In this document: in pieces, positions 1 to 8,435 of the stretch
Layout of the letters: each line of letters starts with the position of its first letter
Position numbering within the stretch: the stretch's first letter is position 1
DNA from: Deltaproteobacteria bacterium
Lineage (GTDB): Bacteria > Myxococcota_A > UBA796 > UBA9615
DNA: 32,251 nucleotides
Reading direction: 5' to 3'
NCBI GenBank assembly: GCA_002724675.1
Contig: PBPL01000210.1
Location: forward strand, 1-32,251
Made by a program: the position numbers and the translations under genes
The notes under the pieces: generated by a model
The model's database searches: none
What the model was told of the DNA's origin: nothing
The model's input: the letters and a program-made list of their open reading frames with translations, nothing else

Positions 1-1489
1 CGATGCTCGTGCTTCCGAGATCCACGACCCCCTCGACGACATCCGTGGGACGGAGGCTTTCGATGCCTGTGTTCGTGCCCCAAGTCGCCAGGCGCAGGGC
101 CCCATCGGCGACGAGCATGGACCGACCATCCGGGTAGACGTCGCTCAGTCGGACCATCAAGTCGGTGTCGGGGCGGTCGATGCGCACGAATAGATGGGCT
201 TGGACCCTTCCGGTCACCTCCACGGGTTCGGTGAGGGACTCGGTGGAGAACACGACCACATCATCGCGGTTCTCGATGGGTCGCTGATCGTAGGGTCCCG
301 CGTCGATGTAGAGGTTGGCACCTCCGATCGTGGGCACCGGGCGTTCCGGATCATATCGATAGCGGGTGGTCGCATTGGCCGAGGTTGGGCAGCGCTCGGC
401 AAGCAGGTTGTCCTGTTGAAGATGAAGACGAACCTTGGCGCCTTGAGGTGGCCAGTCGGGCGCAGTGCGCCACTGGTTCCCTGGTGCGGTGGGGTCGTCC
501 ACGTCGCCCATGACGTAGTACTGCACCGGCGGGATCGCGTCGTAGTTGTCGGCGATCGTGTCCCACCGCGTTCCAAGGGTCTCGTCGAGCAGAGTATTCA
601 GGACATCACCTACGGGATAGGGGGCGTGCTTTGCCTCGGCCGGCAGCCGGAGCTGCCCTTGCTCCTGTTTGTGGAACCTGTCGTGGGTCCATGGCCCCAT
701 CACAAGCTTTTGGCGTCCCCGGGCACCGGGCCCAGCTTGATGCTGGTAGCGCAGGAACGCATCGATGGTTCCTTGCGTGAAGATGTCGTACCAGCCGCCT
801 AGGTGCAGCGCTGGGACCTTGATGACGTCGAGCTTGTTGCTGGCCTGGACGGGATCCCAGAAGGCATCGACGTAGGGATGGGCCTCGATTTGTTCCAGAT
901 AGCCCTTGCTGCCCTGATCGATCAGCCACTGGACGACAAGCTGATGGCGGAACACACCGCCGGGAAAGTAGATCTCGTCGTAGAGATCCCCTACGGCTGC
1001 TGCCGGATGCATGGCGACGAGTCCAGGAGGGGCCGAGGCAGCCTGTAGGTACTGGACAATGCCGAGTGCTGAGCCCCCGAAGGTCGCGATTGTGCCGTAC
1101 GCCCAGGGTTGCTCCCGAATCCACACAAACGTGTCGTAGCCGTCTTGCAGTGCGCCGTCGCCGTCGGAGTGATACACCGGGTCGGTGCCTTCGGAGTCCC
1201 CGCGCCCCCGCATGTCTTGGACCACCACAGCCAAGTCCACGCTGGCGTAGTCGCGAGCCACCTCTGACTGGAGTCCCCGGCCGTACGGGGTGCGAATGAG
1301 CAGCGTGGGCCAGGGCGGATCGCCCGACGGTAGATAGACATCTGTGGCGAGGGTGGCGCCATCGCGCATGGGGACCGCCACCGTCACAGGCTCCTGGCCA
1401 GGCTCCGGCTGTGCCTGGACGGAGCTTGGGATCGACAGCCCGAGGACCGTTGCCAGTACGAACCCGGAGGATGAGAACCACTTGCCCAC
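1..1489 (-). CDS. CocE/NonD family hydrolase (X-Pro dipeptidyl-peptidase S15-like), secreted; 3' end outside the window
   Basis: Minus-strand frame open from GTG at 1489 to the window edge (absent from the ORF track because it runs off the end). Reads (V)GKWFSSSGFVLATVLGLSIPSSVQAQ (signal peptide) ... PVTVAVPMRDGATLATDVYLPSGDPPWPTLLIRTPYGRG ... VVQDMRGRGDSEG ... TFGGSALG ... KLVMGPWTHD, the typical CocE/NonD pattern. Confidence 0.9.
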   Translation of the reverse strand, partial: MGKWFSSSGFVLATVLGLSIPSSVQAQPEPGQEPVTVAVPMRDGATLATDVYLPSGDPPWPTLLIRTPYGRGLQSEVARDYASVDLAVVVQDMRGRGDSEGTDPVYHSDGDGALQDGYDTFVWIREQPWAYGTIATFGGSALGIVQYLQAASAPPGLVAMHPAAAVGDLYDEIYFPGGVFRHQLVVQWLIDQGSKGYLEQIEAHPYVDAFWDPVQASNKLDVIKVPALHLGGWYDIFTQGTIDAFLRYQHQAGPGARGRQKLVMGPWTHDRFHKQEQGQLRLPAEAKHAPYPVGDVLNTLLDETLGTRWDTIADNYDAIPPVQYYVMGDVDDPTAPGNQWRTAPDWPPQGAKVRLHLQQDNLLAERCPTSANATTRYRYDPERPVPTIGGANLYIDAGPYDQRPIENRDDVVVFSTESLTEPVEVTGRVQAHLFVRIDRPDTDLMVRLSDVYPDGRSMLVADGALRLATWGTNTGIESLRPTDVVEGVVDLGSTSI

Positions 1490-1496
1490 GGATTCG

Positions 1497-1502
1497 AGAC
1501 TA
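1497..1502 (-). promoter_or_regulatory. Putative -10 box TAGTCT, 7 nt upstream of the CocE GTG
   Basis: Minus strand GGGTAGTCT-CGAATCC-GTG; no Shine-Dalgarno. Confidence 0.45.
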
Positions 1503-1531
1503 CCCGACGGGCCTCGAGAGTCCTGGGGGGG

Positions 1532-1537
1532 TAGACT
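1532..1537 (+). promoter_or_regulatory. Putative -10 box TAGACT, 7 nt upstream of the PFK GTG
   Basis: GGGTAGACT-CCCGCAG-GTG; no Shine-Dalgarno. Confidence 0.45.
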
Positions 1538-1544
1538 CCCGCAG

Positions 1545-2852
1545 GTGACAAAGTCTCCCACCAAGAGGCCAGCTTCTGGCAAGACAGAGCGTATCGCGCT
1601 GGTCTTTTCGGGCGGTCCCGCTCCAGCCGCCAACGCGGTCATCTCTGCAGCTTGTCTCTCTTTCTTGGATGACGGTGCGGAGGTCATCGGCTTGCTCAAT
1701 GGCTACACCGCGCTCCAGCACTACGACCGGCAGGAGGCTCCTCTGGTCGAGGGCGAGCACTACCGCGTGTTGCGAGAACGGGACGTCAGCGGGATCCGGA
1801 ATGCGCGCGGAGTTCTCATCGGGACCGGGAGAGCCAATCCTGGGAAGGGGATTGATGGGCCGGCAGACCTGGCCGACCCCGTCCGCTGTCAGGGGCTGGC
1901 TCGTGTCTACCAGGGCATCGTCGATCTGGGCGTGGATGCTCTGATCTCCATCGGCGGAGACGACACCCTGAAGACGGCAAACTTGCTCTACCGCTATCAG
2001 CAACAGTTGCCCGCCGAGTCTCCTCGTTTTCGTGTTGTCCATCTGCCCAAGACCATCGACAACGACTACCGGGGTATCGACTTCACCTTTGGTTTTTTTA
2101 CGGCCGTCGACGTCATGGCCAAGGAGGTTCAGAACCTGCGTGCCGATGCCATGGCGACCCGCAGTTGGTTCGTTGTGGAGACCATGGGGAGGAAGGCTGG
2201 CTGGCTGTCATACGGGGTGGGGATCGCTGGAGACGCGAACCTCGTCATTGCTGTGGAGGATCTGGACCAGGACCTCTGCCCGGCGGTCGAGGGCGGCCAG
2301 CGTGAGTTGAACCTGGTGGCTCTGGCTGATCGCATCGTGGATCTTATCCAGGTCCGTGAGCGGCGGGAGAACAAGCACTACGGAGTGGTTGTGGTGGCGG
2401 AGGGACTGGCTGAGTTTCTCGCTCCGCGCTACTTGGATGGTGTCTCGAGGGATGACCATGGACACATCTCGTTGGGCAACTTGGATCTAGGCAAGTTCTT
2501 GGCGGGCATCGTGGCCGAGCGCTACCACGAGCGTGTGGGACGAGACCGCAAGGTGAAGGGGATCCAGCTGGGCTACGAGTCCCGCACCGCTCCGCCTCAT
2601 GCCTTTGACGTGATGTTGGGCAGTCAGCTGGGCGTTGGGGCCTATCGTGCGCTCGAGGAAGAGGGGCTCGATGGGCACATGGTCAGCGTCCTTGGCCAAC
2701 TGCAGCTTCAGTATGTGCCTTTTGCCGATCTCGTGGACCCGGAGACTCTCGTGACGGAACTGAGGTCTATCGTGCCCGGCAGTGACTTCCATCGACTTGC
2801 TCGGTTCCTAGAGACGCGGGTAGATCGATTGTCGGGCTGGGATGACAGCTGA
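1545..2852 (+). CDS. 6-phosphofructokinase, predicted pyrophosphate-dependent type
   Basis: VTKSPTKRP...TERIALVFSGGPAPAANAVI; IGGDDTLKTANLL and PKTIDNDYRGIDFTFGFFTA; METMGRKAGWL-like block. GTG start at 1545 is in frame with the 1344..2852 ORF. Confidence 0.92.
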   Translation: MTKSPTKRPASGKTERIALVFSGGPAPAANAVISAACLSFLDDGAEVIGLLNGYTALQHYDRQEAPLVEGEHYRVLRERDVSGIRNARGVLIGTGRANPGKGIDGPADLADPVRCQGLARVYQGIVDLGVDALISIGGDDTLKTANLLYRYQQQLPAESPRFRVVHLPKTIDNDYRGIDFTFGFFTAVDVMAKEVQNLRADAMATRSWFVVETMGRKAGWLSYGVGIAGDANLVIAVEDLDQDLCPAVEGGQRELNLVALADRIVDLIQVRERRENKHYGVVVVAEGLAEFLAPRYLDGVSRDDHGHISLGNLDLGKFLAGIVAERYHERVGRDRKVKGIQLGYESRTAPPHAFDVMLGSQLGVGAYRALEEEGLDGHMVSVLGQLQLQYVPFADLVDPETLVTELRSIVPGSDFHRLARFLETRVDRLSGWDDS

Positions 2853-3828
2853 AGCAATAGATCGGTTGTTGACGCCCTGTTTGAGCTCCCACCCGGCCTG
2901 TGCTCAAGCCCCGGGAACCGTTGAAGAACGTGTGGAGGGCCAGCTGGCCACTCCCATGCCGGCCCTGGCCGACGAGGAGGGAGCAGCGCTCCCGAAGGGT
3001 CTCCCTGAGGTCATAGACGGCCACGTCCATCTGTTCCCAGAACGCCTGTTCGAGGCCATCTGGGATTGGTTTCACGAGCACGGGTGGCCGATTCGCTACC
3101 AACTCCATGCGGAGGCTGTGCTCCAGTTTCTGTTCGAGCGGGGGGTCTCTCGTGTGGTGGCCCTCCACTACGCCCACAAACCCGGGATCGCACGGGACAT
3201 GAACCAGTGGATGAGCTCGCTTGTCGCTCGCTGGCCTCGTGTCCTGGGAACCGCGACAGTGTTCCCGGGCGAAGAGGGCGCTGTGGAGATCTTGCGTGAA
3301 GCCTTCGCGCTCGGCCTGGGCGGCGTGAAGCTTCACTGTCACGTTCAGTGCTTTGGCCCCGATGAGCCAGCCATGCACGAGGTCTACTCCACCTGTGCGG
3401 AGCACTCGATGCCGCTGGTCATCCACGCCGGTCGTGAGCCCAAGAGCCCGGCCTATCATTGTGACCCGCACGAGCTGTGTGCTGCCTCCAAGATCGAGAG
3501 GGCACTGACGGACTACCCCGATCTTCGGATCTGCGTCCCCCACTTGGGGGCCGACGAGTTCGACGCGTATGCCCGACTGCTGGAGAGGCACGACAACCTC
3601 TGGCTCGATACGACGATGATGCTGGCGGACTACTTTTCTTTGGAAGGCGCTTGGCCGCTGCTGGAGGTCCGACCTGACCGCGTTCTCTATGGCACCGACT
3701 TTCCCAACCTGCCCTATGCCTGGGATCGGGAGGTCCGCAGGCTCGCTAGCCGCGGCTTGCGCGATGAACATTTAGAGCAGGTGTTGGGGGGCGTCGCTCG
3801 CGACCTGTTCGGCTTGGACCCACTCTGA
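2842..3828 (+). CDS. Amidohydrolase family protein (amidohydrolase_2-like TIM barrel)
   Basis: VIDGHVHLFPERLFEAIWDWF, GGVKLHCHVQCFGPDEPAM, PLVIHAGREP, RVLYGTDFPNLPYAWDRE. Overlaps the PFK stop by 11 nt; a downstream in-frame ATG at 2956 is an alternative start. Confidence 0.88.
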   Translation: MTAEAIDRLLTPCLSSHPACAQAPGTVEERVEGQLATPMPALADEEGAALPKGLPEVIDGHVHLFPERLFEAIWDWFHEHGWPIRYQLHAEAVLQFLFERGVSRVVALHYAHKPGIARDMNQWMSSLVARWPRVLGTATVFPGEEGAVEILREAFALGLGGVKLHCHVQCFGPDEPAMHEVYSTCAEHSMPLVIHAGREPKSPAYHCDPHELCAASKIERALTDYPDLRICVPHLGADEFDAYARLLERHDNLWLDTTMMLADYFSLEGAWPLLEVRPDRVLYGTDFPNLPYAWDREVRRLASRGLRDEHLEQVLGGVARDLFGLDPL

Positions 3829-3845
3829 GGTTTCCGAGAAGTCCT

Positions 3846-6698
3846 GTGCGTCTCCGACTGGCCATCACGGCGTTCTTCCTGTTGTCCGGTGCAACGGGAC
3901 TGATCTACCAAGTGATCTGGGTTCGTCTCTTGGGCCTCATCGTTGGGCACTCGGTGCTGGCTATCTCTACGGTCGTCGCCACGTTCATGGCGGGGCTGGG
4001 TATTGGTGCACGACTGGCAGGTGGCCGCGCCCAGCGTTCGTCGCATCCGTTGGTGATCTACGGGGTGCTCGAGATCGGGATCGGCTTGCTCGCGGCGGTC
4101 TCTCCCTGGTGGCTGGGGATGGGCACATCGCTCTTCCATGCCGTGGGCGCGGGCGCCGGCGGAGCAGGAGGAGGCCTGTCGCTGGTGGGCGTCCTGTTGG
4201 TGGCTGTGCTCGTGTTGCTGCCACCCACATTGGCTATGGGTGCCACGCTGCCGCTCCTGACGCGCTGGTACGCCCGGGATGAGGCGAGCCTTGGTCTCGA
4301 CATGGGTTGGCTCTATGCCATCAACACCACGGGGGCGGTGGGTGGCGCCGCCTTGGCAGGCTTTGTCCTGCTCCCTGTCTTGGGGCAGCCGACGACACTG
4401 GGTCTTGCGGCAACAGTGAATGGACTCGTGGGGCTCTGTGCCGTCCTGTTGGGCCGGCTCTATCCCCTAGCGCCGAAGCGAGCGAGCACCGAAGAGACCG
4501 TGGCCCCGTCCCCTCCGTCCGCTCCCTTGCCGGGCCTGGACAGTGGGCAGGTGGCTGTGGGCGGTGTCCTGTTGGCTTTCGGGCTCTCGGGTGCTGCGGC
4601 GATGGTCAACCAAGTGGCTTGGAGTCGTTCGTTCGAGTTGTTCGTCGGCTCTACGACCTACGCGTTCAGCTTGATCGTCTGTGCCTTCATCTCGGGCCTG
4701 GCGCTCGGTGGACATGTGTTTGCCCGTCGGGTGGATAGGTCTCCAGATCGTGTGGCCTTGCTGGCCTCGGTGAATGTGGGCATCGCCATAGCTGGTGCAG
4801 TCCTCATCCCTCTCTTGGGCGAGCTGCCGCTCTTGCTCCTCCGTCCTGTCGCTGCCCTCTCTGGCTCGTTCCTGGCAATGCAGTGGTTCACCTTTGGCTC
4901 GCTGTTCGCCCTGGTGCTCTTGCCGACTTTCTTGATGGGGGCGACCTACCCCGTGGCGACCCGCGCGCTCGTGGGCGCGCCGGACCAAGCGGCCATTGCA
5001 GTCGGTCGGGCTTACGGCTGGAACACTGCCGGGGCGGTGCTTGGCGCTCTCTGCGCGGGCATGGTGATGGTCCCCTGGTTGCAGCTGCGCGGCACGCTGT
5101 GGCTGGCGGTGGCGCTCAACCTGGCGGCGGCGGCGGTGTTGTTGGGACCCCGACGCAAGCTGTCCTACGCCCTGCCTCTCTTGGGCGCGCTGGGGATGAT
5201 CGCGACCCCTGCTTGGAATCCGCGCCACATGAACTTGGCCCCCCACATGTATGCCCGGGACCTGGTTGAGGACCCGGAAGCACTCCGTGCAATGCGCGAT
5301 CAGGGCAGCGTGCTCTTCCATGAAGAGGGCATGGGCGCCACCGTGACCGTGCTTCAGCGGCCGGAGGGGGCTCGTGTCTTGCGCATCAACGGCAAGACCG
5401 ATGCCTCGACCCAGAGCGACCGGCTCGGTCAGGGCTTTCTCGGCCATCTACCGCTCTTGCTGGCTCGTGATCGTGGAAGCGCGCTGATGATTGGCTTGGG
5501 CTCGGGCATGAGCCTGGGCTCGGTGTTGTCCCATCCTGTCGAGCGCTTGAAGGTCGTTGAGTTGCTCCCCGAAGTGTACCGGGCCGCAGAACACTTCGAC
5601 GCCATGCTGGGAGGTCCGCTGACCGATCCGCGCACCGAGGTGGTGTTGGGTGACGGTAGACAAGTGCTGCTCTATGGCGAGCAGCAGTTTGATGCTGTGA
5701 TCAGCCAGCCCACCAATCTGTTCGTCTCGGGGATCAGTTCTCTGTTTACCGTGGAGGCCTTCGAGGCCATGGAGCAGGCCCTGCGCCCTGGGGGCGTTGC
5801 TGCAGTGTGGCTGCAGGGCTACTTGCTGCCCAGTGACGACTTCAAGACTATTTGCCGCACCTTTCAGGAGGTCTTTCCGGGCGCAACGCTCTGGAACGCA
5901 GGCCCCTTTGACTACTATCTGGTGGGCCGCGAAGCCAAGGGGGCCGCCGGCGTGGTGCCAGTCGCCTCTGCTCTGCTCGACCAGCGCCTGGCAGAGACCG
6001 CGGACTCTCTAGCTGGCAACTGGACCGGTCTGCAGGAGGTGGTCGATCTGCAGCGCCACTTCCTCATGGACTCGTCGGCGCTGCGAGACTTCGTTGGCCA
6101 GGGCCCCGTACAGCGTGACAGGGATCCGTTCCTGGAGTTCAGCGTCCCGCGTGGCCTCTATGGTGGCGAGGGGCTTCTGGATGTGCCCGAGCTGCTAGAG
6201 CAGCGGCTTCTGTTGCCTGTCGAGCCGCCCAACCCCCAGCTAGAGGCGCTGCTCTTAGCTAGGCGTACGGCGGTGGGCCCCATTGAGCGGGCCGCGCTCG
6301 CTTCGGATCTCCCGGAACTCCTGGAGAGTGAAGCCGGCGATCTCGGCCACCCCTTCTTGCGGGAGCGGAAGGCTCGACTACTGCACGAGGATGCCTTGGC
6401 GCGGGGACGAGCGGGGGACCTCCAAGCCGCAGAGCGTGGTGCGCGCGAGGTGTGTGAGCTGGCGCCCGACTCGTTGCCAGGTTGGCGCCTTCGATCGTTT
6501 CTCAGGCATCTTCAGGGGGACTCGGTGGGGGCGGTGGAGATGTTGCGGACAGCAACGGCGGTGCAGCCGTGGAATGTCTACGCTCACCTGGCTCTCGCTC
6601 GCTACCTGGAGCAGGAGGGCCGCACCGAAGAGGCCTCCCTGGCTTACGAAGAGGTGCTCAGGCTCGACCCGTCGTTGCCGGAGCTCGACACTCCCTGA
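3846..6698 (+). CDS. Fused membrane (MFS-like) / spermidine synthase-like protein with C-terminal TPR region
   Basis: MRLRLAITAFFLLSGATGLIYQVIWVRLLGLIVGHSVLAISTVVATFMAGLGIG, a second FGLSGAAAMVNQVAWSRSFEL half, SAM-binding GSALMIGLGSGMSLGSVL...VVELLPEVYRAA, then TPR-like NVYAHLALARYLEQEGRTEEASLAYEEVLRLDPS. Confidence 0.9.
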   Translation: MRLRLAITAFFLLSGATGLIYQVIWVRLLGLIVGHSVLAISTVVATFMAGLGIGARLAGGRAQRSSHPLVIYGVLEIGIGLLAAVSPWWLGMGTSLFHAVGAGAGGAGGGLSLVGVLLVAVLVLLPPTLAMGATLPLLTRWYARDEASLGLDMGWLYAINTTGAVGGAALAGFVLLPVLGQPTTLGLAATVNGLVGLCAVLLGRLYPLAPKRASTEETVAPSPPSAPLPGLDSGQVAVGGVLLAFGLSGAAAMVNQVAWSRSFELFVGSTTYAFSLIVCAFISGLALGGHVFARRVDRSPDRVALLASVNVGIAIAGAVLIPLLGELPLLLLRPVAALSGSFLAMQWFTFGSLFALVLLPTFLMGATYPVATRALVGAPDQAAIAVGRAYGWNTAGAVLGALCAGMVMVPWLQLRGTLWLAVALNLAAAAVLLGPRRKLSYALPLLGALGMIATPAWNPRHMNLAPHMYARDLVEDPEALRAMRDQGSVLFHEEGMGATVTVLQRPEGARVLRINGKTDASTQSDRLGQGFLGHLPLLLARDRGSALMIGLGSGMSLGSVLSHPVERLKVVELLPEVYRAAEHFDAMLGGPLTDPRTEVVLGDGRQVLLYGEQQFDAVISQPTNLFVSGISSLFTVEAFEAMEQALRPGGVAAVWLQGYLLPSDDFKTICRTFQEVFPGATLWNAGPFDYYLVGREAKGAAGVVPVASALLDQRLAETADSLAGNWTGLQEVVDLQRHFLMDSSALRDFVGQGPVQRDRDPFLEFSVPRGLYGGEGLLDVPELLEQRLLLPVEPPNPQLEALLLARRTAVGPIERAALASDLPELLESEAGDLGHPFLRERKARLLHEDALARGRAGDLQAAERGAREVCELAPDSLPGWRLRSFLRHLQGDSVGAVEMLRTATAVQPWNVYAHLALARYLEQEGRTEEASLAYEEVLRLDPSLPELDTP

Positions 6699-7897
6699 CG
6701 CATGAGCAGCTGCCAGGCTAGGAGGGCTCCCACCAAGCTGACTACCGCGAGCCCCTTGAAGGTCATGCTCGTTCCGATGCGGTCCAACAGGACGGCGGCT
6801 CCCGCCATGGCTAGGAGGCTCCCGAGGCCGTGCCCCGAAGCCAGAAAGAGGCCCTGTGCGGAGTTGCGGAGTTGGCTCGGGGCATGTCGGCTGACGAGCG
6901 CGATGGCCCCGACCCACCACGCGCCGAATGTCAGCCCATGGCTAGCTTGAACGGCGATTAGCGCGGCGGGCGAGGTGAGGATCCCTGAGAGCCACCAGCG
7001 GGGAATACTGATCGTGATTGCGATGAGGACCAGTCTGCGCGGACCCAGCCAAGCCAGCAGTGATCGCCCCCAGGCCATCACCATGACCTCGACGCCAACC
7101 CCGAGAGCGATCGCCTGGCCCGCGATCGCCGGAGACAACCCGAGGCTCTTGACGTGGAGCGCGAAGAAGTGGTCGTAGATCGAGACGGTGGCGCTGTGGA
7201 TGACTGCGATGATGCAGAGGGCGCGGAGCACCGGCTGACCTAAGAGCAGCCTGATGGCCCCACCCCTGGGGCGCGCCGATTCGGTTTCACTTGCAGGTGT
7301 GCGGAGGGCTTCGCCGTGTCCCGGGCCGGCGGTCTCCTCGTTGGCCTCTCTGCCCACTGTGGGCAACGTCCAGGTCACGGCAAGGGTCCCCAGAAGAAGC
7401 AGGGCGCCCAGCGCGAGAGGAGCTCTCGGCTCCGTCTCGTAGAGTCCGCCGGCCAGTGCGGCCGCGGCGATGAATCCCACCGAGCCCCAGAGTCGCACCT
7501 GACCGTAGGAGTCCATCCCCTGGGGCAGCCCGCGAACACTCAGGTTGTCGACGATCGCACTGGATGGGGCGCGGCAGAGAGCGATCAGGATGGCTGCTGG
7601 GATCATCCACTGCCAGGAAGGTGCAACCACGAGCCCTACCGCCCCGATCGCGGCGAGAGCCAGAGAGAGGCGAAGTACCAGATCTGCGCGGCCCGAGCGG
7701 TCCGCTAGGAGCGTGCCGAGCGGTCCAGTGGATAGGAGGCCGATGGGGAACAGCGCAAGAATGCCGGCCGTGGCAGCGCCGGAGGCGCCCAAGTCTCCGA
7801 GCACGACCGCCAGAAAGGGGCCCACGGCCCCAATGGCCCCGAGGTACAGGAAGTACCAGGTAGCCAGTCGAACCCGGGGATCTCGGAGAGTCACCAC
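6644..7897 (-). CDS. MFS transporter (MFS_1-like)
   Basis: 417 aa with about 12 hydrophobic segments; N-terminus RLATWYFLYLGAIGAVGPFLAVVLGDLGASGAATAGILALFPIGLLSTGPLGTLLADRSGR. Overlaps the convergent gene's 3' end by 55 nt. Confidence 0.88.
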   Translation of the reverse strand: MVTLRDPRVRLATWYFLYLGAIGAVGPFLAVVLGDLGASGAATAGILALFPIGLLSTGPLGTLLADRSGRADLVLRLSLALAAIGAVGLVVAPSWQWMIPAAILIALCRAPSSAIVDNLSVRGLPQGMDSYGQVRLWGSVGFIAAAALAGGLYETEPRAPLALGALLLLGTLAVTWTLPTVGREANEETAGPGHGEALRTPASETESARPRGGAIRLLLGQPVLRALCIIAVIHSATVSIYDHFFALHVKSLGLSPAIAGQAIALGVGVEVMVMAWGRSLLAWLGPRRLVLIAITISIPRWWLSGILTSPAALIAVQASHGLTFGAWWVGAIALVSRHAPSQLRNSAQGLFLASGHGLGSLLAMAGAAVLLDRIGTSMTFKGLAVVSLVGALLAWQLLMRQGVSSSGNDGSSLSTSS

Positions 7898-7904
7898 GAG
7901 GCGG

Positions 7905-8351
7905 TCAAGATTCTGTGGGTTCGGAGCGGAGGGGTTTGCGCATGGCCTGGTGCGGGATGCGAGCGTCGAGAAACTGAGGTCCGAAGGGCTCGTAGCCGCG
8001 CCGGGTGTAGAAGGGTACGACCTCTACCTGAGCATGGAGCACCACTGCAGCCTCGCCACGGCGACGCGCCTCGTCTTCGAGAGCGTCCATGAGCAGTGCT
8101 CCCAGCCCCAGCCCGCGTGATGAGGCTCGCACCGCCACGCGCTCGGCTCGGACCTCCCCATCGTCGGTCTTGCGCATGCGAGCAGTGCCTACGGGGCCCT
8201 CGTCGGTGATTGCCAGGAACTGAACGCATTGGGCGTCTAGGCCGTCCAGGTCTTCTTCCACCGTGACCGCTTGCTCCAGCACGAACACGTCGTGTCGGAT
8301 CGCGAGGCAATCGCTGAGTTCCTCTGGTGTGGCGATACGAACTTGCGGCAT
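7905..8351 (-). CDS. GNAT family N-acetyltransferase
   Basis: MPQVRIATPEELSDCLAIRHDVFVLEQAVTVEEDLDGLDAQCVQFLAI...VGTARMRK...AERVAVRASSRGLGLGALLMDALEDEARRRG...FYTRRGYEPFG. ATG at 8351 has GGAGG upstream and lies 7 nt from the MFS gene. Confidence 0.92.
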   Translation of the reverse strand: MPQVRIATPEELSDCLAIRHDVFVLEQAVTVEEDLDGLDAQCVQFLAITDEGPVGTARMRKTDDGEVRAERVAVRASSRGLGLGALLMDALEDEARRRGEAAVVLHAQVEVVPFYTRRGYEPFGPQFLDARIPHQAMRKPLRSEPTES

Positions 8352-8374
8352 CGGGCCTCCGGCTGGGGAAGGGG

Positions 8375-8380
8375 AGTCTA
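8375..8380 (-). promoter_or_regulatory. Putative -10 box TAGACT upstream of GNAT (leadered)
   Basis: Minus strand GGGTAGACTCCCC, 23 nt before ATG 8351, with GGAGG between. Confidence 0.4.
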
Positions 8381-8435
8381 CCCGTGTGCTGGCGGTTCCA
8401 TTGACCTGCTGGCGGGGACAGTGTGAAGTACGCGA

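Noticed and set aside
606-1481. 291-aa minus-strand ORF
   Set aside because: Out-of-frame shadow of the CocE/NonD gene on the same strand; Arg-rich, no motifs.
2767-3771. 334-aa minus-strand ORF
   Set aside because: Antisense shadow of the amidohydrolase; no family signature.
4467-5447. 326-aa minus-strand ORF
   Set aside because: Antisense to the MFS/spermidine-synthase fusion; Gln/Arg/His-rich composition typical of reversed membrane-protein codons.
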